Under the pieces are notes generated by a model, which searched no databases, was not told where the DNA came from, and saw nothing but the letters and a program-made list of their open reading frames with translations. A stretch of DNA of 64,000 bases from Acarospora socialis (Eukaryota; Ascomycota; Lecanoromycetes; Acarosporales; Acarosporaceae): the NCBI GenBank assembly GCA_025617375.2, contig JAMYGW020000004.1:1240001-1304000 (forward strand), given 5' to 3'. A program made the position numbers and the translations under genes. How positions within the stretch are numbered: position 1 is the stretch's first letter; each line of letters opens with the position of its first letter. This document shows, piece by piece, positions 10,792 to 22,282 of the stretch.

Positions 10792-13700
10792 ATGGTACCA
10801 TGACCTCTTCATACTATTTACGGTCCGAGGATGATCAGACTGATATTTGGAACGACAGGCGGTTACCAAGCGTGCGGGAAGGAAGAAGGAAGCCAGTCAT
10901 GCGAAGGAGTCGTCGAGCGGAGGTGGTGGAGGGAGGCCACAGGTCAAGAAGGCGGTGTTCGAGAGCACGAAGAAGAAGGAGGTTGGAGTTTCGGACCTTA
11001 CGCTGCTCAGCAAGATCTCGAACGAGGCCATCAACGAGAACTTAAAGAAGCGGTTCGAGAACGCGGAAATCTACGTACGTGGGCAGGAGGATGGAATGAG
11101 AAACACAAGCCGTGATGCTAATTGGGATCCATAGACATACATTGGCCATGTCTTGGTTTCTGTCAATCCGTTTCGAGATTGTACGTTCACCTAATCCCTG
11201 ATGTGGATTACAAGAGTGCTAAAGGCAAGCAGTGGGGATTTACACGGATAAGGTGCTCGACACCTACCGGGGCAAGAATCGATTAGAGGTCGCTCCTCAC
11301 GTCTTCGCTGTTGCCGAAGCTGCCTACTACAACATGAACGCTTATAAAGATAACCAATGTGTGATCATCTCAGGAGAGTCGGGGGCAGGGAAGACCGAAG
11401 CGGCGAAGCGGATAATGCAGTACATCGCAAGCGTATCAGGAGGGAGCAATTCTTCCATACAGGAGATCAAGGAGATGGTGCTGGCGACAAATCCGTTGCT
11501 GGAGTCCTTCGGAAACGCCAAAACTCTACGGAACAACAACTCATCTCGATTCGGTAAATATTTGGAGCTGCAGTTCAATGCGCAGGGAGAACCGGTGGGA
11601 GCCAACATCACAAACTATCTTCTGGAAAAGTCGAGGGTTGTGGGCCAGATTACGAATGAACGAAACTTTCATATATTTTACCAGTTTACGAGAGGAGCAT
11701 CGAATCATTACAGAGGTGAGAGTCACACGGATACTGAGGGCTTTACATGTGCTCACGGTTCGGCCAGAGATTTTCGGAGTTCAGCAGCCACAGTCTTACA
11801 CATACACGAGCAAATCCAAGTGCTTTGACGTTCCCACGATTGATGACGGCCAAGATTTCAGCGACACATTGAACGCGATGAAGGTGATCGGCCTTCAACA
11901 AGCCGAGCAAGACGACATTTTTCGAATGCTGGCGGCAATTCTGTGGCTTGGGAATGTCCAATTCATGGAAGATGATAACGGCAATACTGCAATAGTCGAT
12001 CAATCAGTTGTTGAGTTCGTTGCGTACTTACTCGAAGTTGATCCAGCTCATGTCAACAAAGCACTTACTCTGAGAGTGGTGGAGACAAGTAGAGGAGGTC
12101 GACGAGGCTCGGTCTACGAGGTTCCTCTGAATCCAACACAAGCCACGGCTGTTAGGGATGCATTGGCAAAAGCCATCTACTTCAATCTATTCGACTGGAT
12201 TGTGCAGCGTGTGAACGCGTCCCTGCGAGCTCGAGGCGCAATAGCAAATTCTGTTGGTATCTTAGATATCTACGGATTTGAAATATTCGAGAGAAACAGC
12301 TTCGAGCAGCTTTGCATCAACTACGTGAACGAAAAGCTGCAGCAGATTTTCATTCAATTAACGCTGAAAACCGAGCAAGAAGAATATGCTCGGGAACAGA
12401 TTCAATGGACCCCGATCAATTACTTTGATAACAAGATCGTCTGTGATCTCATAGAAGAGAAGCGGCCTCCGGGAGTCTTCGCTGCACTTAACGATGCATG
12501 CGCTACGGCGCACGCCGATTCCGGCGCTGCGGATCAGACGTTCGTTCAAAGGCTCAACATGTTGTCTTCGAATCCTCACTTCCAGCCACGGCAAGGTCAG
12601 TTCATCATCAAGCACTATGCCGGAGATGTGACATATGCCATTGAAGGTATGACCGACAAGAACAAGGATCAATTGCTGAAGGATTTGCTCAACCTTGTTG
12701 GCGAAAGCTCCAACAAATTTGTGCACTCAATTTTCCCACACGAGGTTAATCAGGACGACAAGCGGAGGCCTCCAACTGCGGGAGATAAAATCAAGGCATC
12801 CGCCAATGAGCTTGTGGCCACTCTGATGAGAGCTTCTCCGTCTTACATCCGGACTATAAAACCCAATGACAACAAATCCCCCACCGAGTACAATACTGCG
12901 AACGTAATGCATCAAATCAAGTATTTGGGTCTGCAGGAGAACGTTCGTATCCGACGAGCTGGATTTGCATATCGTCAGACATTTGATAAGTTCGTCGAGC
13001 GATTCTATTTGCTGTCACCAAAGACTTCGTACGCAGGAGATTATACTTGGACTGGAGATGCGCTATCAGGGACCAGGCAGATCCTGAAAGACACGAGTAT
13101 TCCCCCGGATGAATACCAGATGGGTGTGACGAAAGCCTTCATCAAGACCCCTGAGACTCTCTTCGCTCTTGAGCACATGCGGGACCGGTATTGGCACAAC
13201 ATGGCAATTCGAATACAGCGAGCGTGGCGGAATTACCTTCGATATCGGATAGAATGCGCCATACGGATCCAGAGGTTCTGGCGGAAGTTGAAAGGGGGTC
13301 TCGAGTATATTCAGCGCCGGGACTATGGACATCAAGTGCTGCAAAGGCGGAAGGAAAGACGGAGATACAGTCTGGTTGGGTCGAGGAGATTTCTGGGTGA
13401 CTATCTTGGCATTGGGAATCAGGGAGGGCCTGGCGAGCTGATCCGAGGTTCCATACACATTGCCGGTAGGTGTTCAGCAAATCGCAGAACTGGAAGTTTG
13501 AGTGGTTGCTGACACTCCTCAGGGAATGAAAGAGTGCTGTTTTCCTGCCGGTGTGAGCTGCTAGTTACGAAATTCGGAAGGTCAAGTAAACCTGGTCCTC
13601 GAACATTAGTGTTGGTAAGCGATCTCCAAAACAAGTATTCAGTGGACGTGGTCTTACCCCTCTCTAGACGAACAAGAACGTCTACATCGTGGTGCAAGCC

Positions 13701-15068
13701 ATGGTGAACCGACAACTGTCCATACAATCTGAACGAACCATACCTCTCGGAGCGATTAAGTATGTTAGTACATCAACTCTTAAGGATGATTGGTTCTCGT
13801 TGGGCGTTGGCTCGCCGCAGGAACCTGATCCATTGATCAACTGTGTCTTCAAGACTGAGTTCTTCACACATCTGAAATTGGCTATGCCGGGCGGCCTTAA
13901 CTTGAAGATTGCAGAGTCGTAAGTAGAAGCGAGCTCCACTCTAGAGGGTTTCCTTAGCTGACGTTGAGCAGAATTGAATATAACAAGAAACCTGGGAAAC
14001 CCACAGTTATCAAAGTAGTGAAGGACCCTAAAGTGGGCAGAGATGATCTCTACAAAAGTGGAACCATATACACAGGTCCAGGCGAGCCGCCAAATTCACA
14101 GTCGAGACCAACACCTCGACCAAAGCAAGTTGCAGGTAAGCCAATCACCAAAGGCAAGCTTCTACGACCTGGCGGTCCGGGTGGTGGGCCTTCCAAACTC
14201 GCCTCAAGACCTGCCACATCCCGCCCTATTCCGCAAGCCATACCACAATCCGCGCCCTCAGCCACCCTACCCACACAACCTCGACCAGTACCTCAAGTAC
14301 ATACGTCAACACAACGAGCCGTACCGCAGCCACTCGCTGCAATCAACGGTATCAGCCACGGGCGATCCGAGTCCGCATCCTCAACAGAACGAAGTCTACC
14401 ACCACCCCCTCCACCCGCCGCACCACCAGCAGCCCGGAAAAATACATATCGCGCATTATACGACTTCATCGGCCAGAACGCCAACGAGCTCAGTATCACG
14501 AAAGACGATATCGTCGAAGTGATGCAGAAACAAGGCAACGGTAAGCTCCTCCCAAATACCCGTCTACGCCACAATCTCCACATCATCACCCGCTAACATC
14601 CTTACCTCAAAAACAGGCTGGTGGCTCGCCATGAAAGAAGATGGCTCCGCCCAAGGCTGGGCCCCATCCGCCTACCTTGAAGAAGCCGAACCGAAACCCA
14701 TCCCTCCGCCCGCGCCCCCACCAGCAGTTCGCCACGTCCCACCTCCGCCACCCAGCACCAACGGCGTCCCCACCAATGGCACGAGCGCCGTCGCCCGGCC
14801 CGCCGCGAGAGCTAAACCCACGCCTCCCGCCCCGCCGGCTAAGAGACCGACGGCGACAACCGGCAAGAGACCGCTGCCGCCGCCCGCGCCGAGGGATAGC
14901 GCCGTCAGCATGGGCTCGTCGAACGGCAGTGCGGAAGGTGGGAGTGCGAGTGGGAGGGAGACGCCGAGTTCGTCGGGCAATGTCAGTCTCGCGGGTGGGT
15001 TGGCGGAGGCGTTGAGGGCGCGGCAGATGGCGATGCAGGGGCGGAGGGAGGGGGAGGAGGAGTGGTGA
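10792..15068 (+). CDS. myo1: Class I myosin (fungal Myo1/Myo5/MyoA)
   Basis: Actin motor for endocytosis and polarised growth that activates Arp2/3 at cortical actin patches. Nine-exon model: join(10792..10794, 10859..11074, 11135..11180, 11233..11715, 11768..13465, 13523..13614, 13668..13918, 13972..14540, 14617..15068). All phases agree and introns are 52-76 bp. The motor has the P-loop [19 protein letters not shown], switch [14 protein letters not shown], and [21 protein letters not shown] Ser in [14 protein letters not shown] fits the TEDS-rule phosphosite. Two IQ motifs follow ([28 protein letters not shown]), then a TH1 lipid-binding tail, a Pro-rich stretch, an SH3 domain ([16 protein letters not shown] ... 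[10 protein letters not shown]) and a second Pro-rich region. The acidic C-terminus, REGEEEW, is the Arp2/3-binding end. The least certain part is exon 1, an ATG alone before a 64-bp intron with a CTGAT branch site. Confidence 0.93.
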
Positions 15069-15413
15069 TGGGTACGGTGGATGTTTTGTTGAGGTGTTTT
15101 GTCTTTCTGAGTCTTTTGCACTGGAGCGGTAAGGGAATTGCGGCGATGCGACGTGAAATGAAATGCAAAAGACGAGGTTGGGGACTTTAGCGGACTGTCT
15201 CCGTTTGCATGTAGTATGTTTGTTTTTTGCGAAAGCAGGCGCCGCGATGCTCGTCTTGTCTGTTGTCTTGTGCTTTCGTCAAGCGTCCAGCGATCGTCCG
15301 GACACGGTCTTCTTTCGCAACCAATACACATCTATCTCTCTCTTCAACTTTCCGTGACCCCTTCCCCCCCACCCCGACATCTCCTCCAATCCCCCTCGCC
15401 TCGATGCGAACAC
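15069..15413. other. Convergent 3' spacer
   Basis: 345 bp between the convergent stops of myosin-I (+) and the unnamed protein at 15414 (-). CT-rich toward the right. Nothing else seen. Confidence 0.6.
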
Positions 15414-16374
15414 CTACTCAACAACCCACTCCCCCTCCCAAAACTCCACCAACCCCCCCACGACCCCCTCTCCCAAGTATCCACACAACTCCCTCCTCCC
15501 CCGCTCGCTCTCCACCGCCTCCACCAGCGCCCGCAGCGACGGCACGATGTCGCTCAGCACGTTCGTCGCGTGCTGCGGGAGGGGGTAGGGCGGGTAGGTG
15601 GTTGTTGTTATGGGGAGGAGGTGGGTGAGGGCGAATGTTCTCGGTGCGATGTGTTGGAAGGCGGGTTGAGAGCAGAGAGTGGTGGCGTAGTGGTGGAGGG
15701 TGGGGAGGAGATGTTGGGGGGTAGGGAGGGGGATGAGGGGGGTTGTGGGGGAAGTGTGGAGGCTGGGGGTCGGTTAGCTGGGTGTTTTGTTGAATGGCGG
15801 TGCGGGAAGGTTACGGGAGGGAGGGAGGGATGCGGGGAGGGTGAGGGGAGGGAAGGGCAGGCAAGGGGGAAGGGAGGGCTCATGACGTACAGTACCTGCA
15901 ATTCCATAAACGCCTGTGTGCCTTTCGCGCTCGAGCTTGGCGCTGATGGAAATATGTTTGTGGACGTGGGTTGTTTCTGGGGGTCTGGGTCGCTGAGGAG
16001 GAAGATGATTCCGACGTCTTTGGTGTTGCCTGTTAGGGTTGAGAGGCGGTCGATGCGCGCGAGTGTTTGGGAGCGGTTGGTCGCGTGGAGCGAGGTTGGG
16101 GTTAGGAGGAGGAAGTATAGGTAGGCGGGACGGGGGTTGTTGGTTTTGTTGTTTTGGTAGTTGGTGGTGGTGGACGGTGTGGCTGTGAGCGGAAAGGCGA
16201 TGTCGTGGGTTGAGAGGGTTTGTTCTGCGCGGCGTTAGGGGAGGTGTGGATTCTGCAATGGGTTGTGGCTCGCTGGATGACTGACTGACCGTGGAACTTA
16301 GGAGAGGTCGAGAAGAGGAGTGACGGGATTATGGGAGCCCATTCGGGCTGTTTACGGAGGGAGGTGCAGAACAT
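15414..16374 (-). CDS. Uncharacterised fungal protein (~255 aa)
   Basis: I do not recognise a named family. Model on the minus strand: exons 16374..16290, 16224..15891 and 15762..15414, giving 255 aa. The phases are 1 and 2, both acceptors have a CTAAC branch point, and the second donor is GTACGT. The protein opens MFCTSLRKQPEWAPIIPSL and has a core with alternating strand/helix character: PRPAYLYFLLLTPTSLHA, RIDRLSTLTGNTKDVGIIFL and AFMELQVLLHTSP. A helical C-terminal half follows: HATNVLSDIVPSLRALVEAV, then LVEFWEGEWVVE before TAG. It has no signal peptide and no clear membrane span. The coding strand is strongly C-rich, which produces long spurious frames on the opposite strand. The consistent splicing and non-repetitive translation suggest a real gene; the function is unknown. 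Confidence 0.62.
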
Positions 16375-16773
16375 GATGGTACGTTAGAGATAAGTGTGGT
16401 GTGATTTCTTCGTTTTTGGTATTGATATGGTGGTGAGTGGTTGGTTTAAGTACATGTATTGTACATAGGTATATATAGTCTTTGAGATTTTCTCCAGCGC
16501 CTTGCTATGCTTGAGATGGAAGAAACGGAGAGGTGATGGTGGTTGGAGTTGAGATGGTTAGGGCTTTCGTTTAGCCGAGAGCCTTAGGGCTGCCACGTGA
16601 TCGGAGATTGTGAGTGCAAAATGAGGTTGCCTCCAGTAAAACGTTGAGGGATGTGGGGAGAAAGTGTACAGAATGGGGTGTAGAAGTCACAGGAGTTGAG
16701 TGGCTGCAAGTGCACGCTGGAATTGTAGGCCTGAGGTTCCTCGATAGCCTGTCTCGAGTTCTGTAAAGAAAAA
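16375..16773. other. Intergenic spacer, unnamed protein / OPA3-like
   Basis: 399 bp between two minus-strand genes, serving as 5' region of the unnamed protein and 3' region of the OPA3-like gene. It contains a short palindromic GTACATGTATTGTAC stretch near 16452. No gene seen. Confidence 0.6.
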
Positions 16774-17621
16774 TCACGGCTTTGAACTTCCTGGTGTCAC
16801 GGGCGCTAGTTTGGTAGAGGTAGATGCTGCGGCATTGTCTTGCTTCCCTTCGTTTGCTGCTGGCTTAGGAAGCAGCTGCTCCTTCGACTTCTCTTCTGCT
16901 TCTTTTTCATCGTGCTCTTCCAGCTCCAGTAACTCTTTCGGCAGTATTCTCGTTTTTGATCCAGCTGATCCTTTCGCTTCAATCGCCCTCAGCCTCAGGA
17001 TCTCCTTTTCTAACTCTATTAGTGCGTGTCTCGAAGCCCTGTCCCTGTCCTCCAACTCGTTGATTCTTTCCGCAACGTCCAGCCTCCTGTTTGTCTCTTT
17101 GCGTCTCGATCTCCATGACTCGAACAGAATCACACTGGCGCCGACGAAAAAGAGGAATGCTTCGCTGATGAAATTGGCGCCAGAGTCAATGGCTTTGGCT
17201 TCGGAAAGCGGCCTTATCCGTGCTTTTGGTGCAGCTGACAACTTGCTCTCGCTCCCGCTTTTCGATTTCTCTTTCGCAGCATCATCGGCTTTGGTTTGCG
17301 CTTCTGTCTTCACTATTGGGGTCTCCGCTTTCTGTTTCCTCGCTTTCGCTTCGGCCGCTTCTTTCGCTACCTGCTTGTCGATCGCGGCTGTGTCACGAAG
17401 AAGACCGAGTCTGAGGCGCATGTCCAGCCGGTGAAGATACTGTGCAAAGGATATGCAGATACGGCGGAAGCGTTCGTGCTCGCGGGCTTGACCCTTGATT
17501 TGGTTCTGTGTGGTTACTTCAGCTTAGCAGTTCATTGGGGTTGCAAGAAGCAGCCTACAGCAATTGGCTTGGACAGAGTTCGTATGACCAATGACGAGAG
17601 CTTGAGGGTGATGCTGGACAT
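16774..17621 (-). CDS. OPA3-like mitochondrial protein
   Basis: OPA3 family; in animals these proteins sit in mitochondrial membranes and affect mitochondrial shape and lipid metabolism, and the fungal role is little known. Model: exons 17621..17559 and 17505..16774, 264 aa, with a 53-bp intron (donor GTAGGC, acceptor CACAG). The N-terminus MSSITLKLSSLVIRTLSKPI reads as a mitochondrial targeting helix. Across the splice runs the core motif AREHERFRRICISFAQYLHR, then LDMRLRLGLLRDT. A hydrophobic stretch SEAFLFFVGASVILFESWR lies near residue 125, followed by a coiled-coil (ELEDRDRASRHALIELEKEI). The tail of ~65 residues is Lys/Glu- and then Pro/Ser-rich and extends past the usual domain. It is divergent from the polo-like kinase gene, with a 722-bp gap. 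Confidence 0.85.
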
Positions 17622-18343
17622 GACGAGCCATGTGAGTCGGCTGCCCAAGGCAGCTGCACGGGAGGAGGATCAAGCTGGGTGTTGCATGAGGGCTTCCTTC
17701 AAAACATAGCAGGACTGTAGTTGATAGACCAGTTCAGATCCTCAATCCACGTCACAACAATACAATTACCTCTGCTCCCAAGTGCTCTAGTTGAGATTGG
17801 CAAACCAAATGTGCGGTTTCTATCCGCTTACTAAGCATGACCGTTGCTATGCGGACTGAAATCTGGGAGATCTGTGTTTACATACGTTTTGGCGACTACA
17901 TCCAACATCATAAATCGACAACGACCACCAATTCCTCGATAAGCCTCGGATCATTTTGACCAAGAAGTCGAAGGAAGATTGTATGCTGGAACTGACTACT
18001 ATGAGAATCCTGCAACGTGCCAACATCGCACCTTCCATTGTAAGTCCACTTCCCATCCAACCAAATTGCCCGTTGTATATCCTTAGCACTATGTCCAAGG
18101 GGAGCAAAGTTCGAGAAGTTCGCTCAATGACTACTGCATATAGTATGAGGCGCTGACGTATTTGCATATTAGCAATATCAACCTGACAGCATTAACGAAG
18201 TCGGTAAACTCAGACTCTAAGTCGTTTTATTGAACTCCTACGAACGTTACATGAGCGACCTGCATTGATCAAATCACCGATAACACCAGCTACTCTGGAG
18301 TTGGTCAAGTTCCACGACAACCAGAACGCGCCAGGAAGAGGTC
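17622..18343. other. Divergent promoter region, OPA3-like / polo kinase
   Basis: 722 bp between two divergent starts, expected to hold both promoters. Small frames on both strands are not protein-like. No repeat or RNA recognised. Confidence 0.6.
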
Positions 18344-21300
18344 ATGGAGCCTTTGACTCATCGATCACCGAACGTGATTGGGAAGCAGAACACTCTTTCC
18401 AAGAAAGAGGCCATGGAGATGCAAGCATCGGCAGACAAGAAGAGTCAGAAGGACAAAGAACATCCTCCCAAGCCACCGTACTATGTCTCTGAGCCTGATG
18501 GACCGAATGGAGTATCCGGGGAGCGGTATAAGACGGGAAGTCTACTCGGCAAAGGAGGCTTCGCCATCTGTTATAAAGCCGAACTGTGTAATGAAAGATA
18601 CGGAGACGCTGTCCATGAGTTCGCACTGAAGATTGTGAAGACTCACATGAATCAGAAAAAGATGCTAGAGAAGGTATTAAGATGCCATTGTCTATTGCCA
18701 AACCATGCTGACACGGATTTCGCAGTTTCGCACGGAGCTGCAGATCCATTCAAAGCTGCGTCACCCAAATATTGTCGAGTTTCACCGCGCCTTCACATTC
18801 CAAGATAGCACCTACGTGGTGTTGGAGCTCTGCCAAAATGGCTCAATTATGGACATGGTCCGGCAGAGAAGGTGTCTTAGTCTTCCAGAAGTAAGGCGTA
18901 TTACAATCCAGCTTTGTGGGGCGATCAAGTACATGCACAAGCGAAACGTTATACATAGGGATCTCAAGATGGGGAACCTTTTCCTGGATGCCAACATGAA
19001 CATTAAAGTTGGCGACTTTGGTCTTGCCGCTATCCTGGTTACCGACAAGGAGGCAGGATTTGCTCGAAGAACAACGCTCTGCGGCACGCCAAACTATATC
19101 GCGCCGGAAATCCTTGAAAAAGGCAGAAGAGGTCATGATCACAAAGTGGACATATGGGCTATCGGTGTCATTGTGTAAGAGCATCTTCTGCCGCTAAACA
19201 TTGCTTGAACTGATGGGTTCAGATTTGCCATGCTAACCGGTTATCCGCCTTTTCAATCCAACACCCAAGATGAGATATACCGGAAAGTTAAAGATCTCAA
19301 CTATGCCTGGCCGATAGACATAAAATTCCAGAATTATATCCCGGATGAGGCTAAGAGCTTGGTCAAGTCTTTACTCAAGGTCGAGGCCATTGAGCGCCCA
19401 GAACCTGACGATGTTGTTCGTCATGAATTCTTTCTGATGCATGACGGCAATGGTATTCCAGGTTCCCTCGATCCGAGTTGTCGGCGTGAAAAGCCTTCCT
19501 GGCTTGCAAATCGGCATCCTCTGGGCGATGATGCCTTGGATACGAAAGTTAAGGTTCTATGGAGAGACATCTGCCGCGAGTGCGGTGTTGGAAGGGAGCC
19601 TGGCTCAGAACCATATCCAGTCGTCGGACGCTTTTCTACCAAAACACTCTACAAACAATGCGTTGAGGAGGAGTTCCATGGGCGTACGCCTATAGTCCCG
19701 GTACCAGAGGATATGGTTTACATATCCTACCCTGGTCCCACGCGTTGGCCCCCTCTATCACACAGCGACCTACCCGAACACCACGATACCGTCAGAGGCG
19801 AGAAACAAGCTCGCGAAACTCCTGCATCTTTCAAAATGCAAGCCTCTTCATCAAAGATCCAGCAGTCGGAGAACAAAGGCCTGAACGATCTTTTGACTAC
19901 TGGAGCGACCCTTCGCAGTAAACCTTCTGGCGCTACTCGCCCTCGTCGTACAGAGCATCAGAGTCATGCTGCCCAACTTCGACAGAAAGATCAACCAGTG
20001 GTCAAAGGCATCCTCAAATCAAGCCGGCCACGGCCTTTTCCCACAATTGATTCCACTACCCGACCCGCTCCCACTTCGCCTAACACCGTGCCAGAGGCCG
20101 GTCCTACCAGAGGATTACTGAATGATCTACCAGTTCGACGGGCCCCTCGATCAACATCGAGCTCTTCAGTTGTACCGTCCCGCACTCAAGAAGCTCCACG
20201 CTTGACAAGGTCCAATACAGCGCCGGGTGAGCTGAAAGGTGGCTTTCCTGAATTGGATGTATTAAGGAAAACAGGAAGTCATGAATCGGCAACTCCTAAC
20301 CTTGACACGGTAGCCGCGGAACCGCAGGAGATGGATGTGCACTACGACCGTGCTCGGCGTACTCGGTCTGCAACCGTGATAGGAGAGGTGAGAGCTACTG
20401 TTGTTGCAGCACCAGAGGATGCTTTCAACGCCGAAGCAATAGATTCAACCACCAATCCGTCAACTAAGCCAAGGTCTGGTAGAAGAGTCAGAGAGTTAGC
20501 CATACTTAGCAGACCGCCTCAAGTTCTCATTGGACCCCACGAATCTGCTGAGGATGTGCCATTCACGACAGCCGTTTCCGTGCGTCAAGCTCTGAAGATC
20601 ATCTATACTAACCTTGGAGATGCCATTGATACTGCGTCTTCGAGCAAGAACTGTGGGATTGAGGTCCTGCCTACAAGACCCGATAGCATGAGGGAGAGAC
20701 TGGCAGTATCAAAGTGGGTCGACTACACCAACAAGTTCGGCATTGGTTATATTCTCAATGAAGGCACTGTCGGGTGCGTCTTCAAAGGCGAAAACGGCAA
20801 TCCACCAACTTGTATCGCTGTCCGTGGCGGAGAAAGCCATCTCAAGAAGCGCGGACTCGACACATATCCCGAGAAGCACCAAATCGTGCCGAAAGACGGT
20901 CAACCAATCGAGTTCTTCGAGAACCGCGGCGACCTGGGCATCAAGCGTGTCGCCGTTCCTTCGTCCCAATTCCAAGTCGAAGTCGGCAAGGGTGGCATCG
21001 TGGAGAAGTTCGGCCCTGGGAAGGATAGCTACGAGTACCAGAAGAGAAAAAGTGTCTGGCTGTACGACAAGTTCGCCAACTACATGACCAAGGGTCTCGG
21101 AAAGAGCGAAGATGTCGCCATCAAACCACCTAAAGCAGTCTCTTCAGGCAAAGGCAGACCCAGCCGAACGAGCGTCAGACCCTTTGTCAAGTTCTACCAA
21201 CGCATCGGCAACGTGGGCGTCTGGGGTTTCGGCAGCGGTTCATTCCAGGTAAGCCATCCTCATCTCGAACACACGACACCAAAATCCTTCTCATACTGAC

Positions 21301-21773
21301 TTTACCCTCAGTTCAACTTCCCCGACCATACCAAACTCATCATCTCCCACGATGGCAAATGGGTCGACTTCTACCACCTCCCCGCCGCCGCCGCAACCCA
21401 TCTCACCCGCAACCGCGTGCTGCCCAAAGAGTCCCTCGACAACCGCGACATGCTCTCCTACCCCGTGCCCATCCTGCTGCAGGGCCACTTCGCACCCAAA
21501 GGCCGCGAGACCCATGCTTTCGAGGACATCGTCGTCGCCAATCAGTTAAAGGAGAAACTGGCTTTCGTCCGTGACGTCGCAAGGCGCTGGTACACGTGCG
21601 GTGGGATCGGGTGTCTGGGCGAAGGTGAGGGGTCGCGGATGCGGTGGGAGGGCTTGGCGGAGCGGGGTGCCGGGGGGAAGGCGGAGAAGTTGGTTTGGGT
21701 GTCGATTGGGGCGAGGGGGGGCGATTTGAGGTATGAGGAAGTTGTAGAGCAGCGAGGAGTCGGGTCTGGGTGA
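18344..21773 (+). CDS. Polo-like kinase (Cdc5/PlkA type)
   Basis: Serine/threonine kinase controlling mitotic entry, spindle function and cytokinesis. Model: join(18344..18673, 18726..19174, 19223..21248, 21312..21773), 1088 aa, with introns of 52, 48 and 63 bp in consistent phase. The kinase domain spans about residues 65-320: Gly loop LLGKGGFAICYKA, catalytic Lys in FALKIVK, catalytic loop HRDLKMGNLFL, DFGLAA, and T-loop TLCGTPNYIAPEI. A long Ser/Pro/Arg-rich linker of ~300 residues follows. Polo box 1 opens with KWVDYTNKFGIGYILN and polo box 2 with FVKFYQRIGNVGVWGFG, continuing after the last intron (FNFPDHTKLIISHDGKWVDF). The protein is longer than yeast Cdc5 (705 aa), as often in filamentous fungi, because of the linker and a Gly-rich tail. 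It converges on the MutL-type gene. Confidence 0.94.
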
Positions 21774-22282
21774 GGATAACCGGCAAAGGGGGTTATGAGG
21801 CATTCTTTATGAGGGCATGATTAGGTCGTGGCGTCTGGTGGTATGGTACGAAATTTGCTGGGCACTGATTGACTGCATTGGTAGTTTTGTGGCGTGGTTC
21901 TTCCGTCGACTCTATTCTAGTCGGTTCGATTACCTTATTAATTTTCGAAGCATGCCTTCCTGGTGTATGATACCAAAGCGAGAAGGTTGTTTAACCCTCT
22001 CGATCTATTCAGCTGATGAGCTTGCGGTTCCTAATTATACATTCTCCAGCCCTCATCAGGAGCCATCTCTAGCAGTCAAGTCTAGTTGCAGGCCCAAGCA
22101 GAAACTTTATGAGCGTAAACAATGTCACAAGCATGATCTTATCCAGCCGTAGGGGTATATCCAAGCGCGAACCCCGCCTCGCTATGCCAAAAGCCCAGAA
22201 CGCACAAATAGCAGACGTAAATCAATGAAAAACACAAGAGTAGAACATCAGATAACGAAAACAGAAAATAAGAGTCGGAACG
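21774..22282. other. Convergent 3' spacer
   Basis: 509 bp between the stops of the polo-like kinase (+) and the MutL-type gene (-). Moderately AT-rich. No gene or repeat seen. Confidence 0.6.

Noticed and set aside
15216-16124. 302-codon plus-strand frame
   Set aside because: Low-complexity Gly/Glu/Arg sequence opposite the spliced minus-strand gene, and ignores good splice sites on the other strand.
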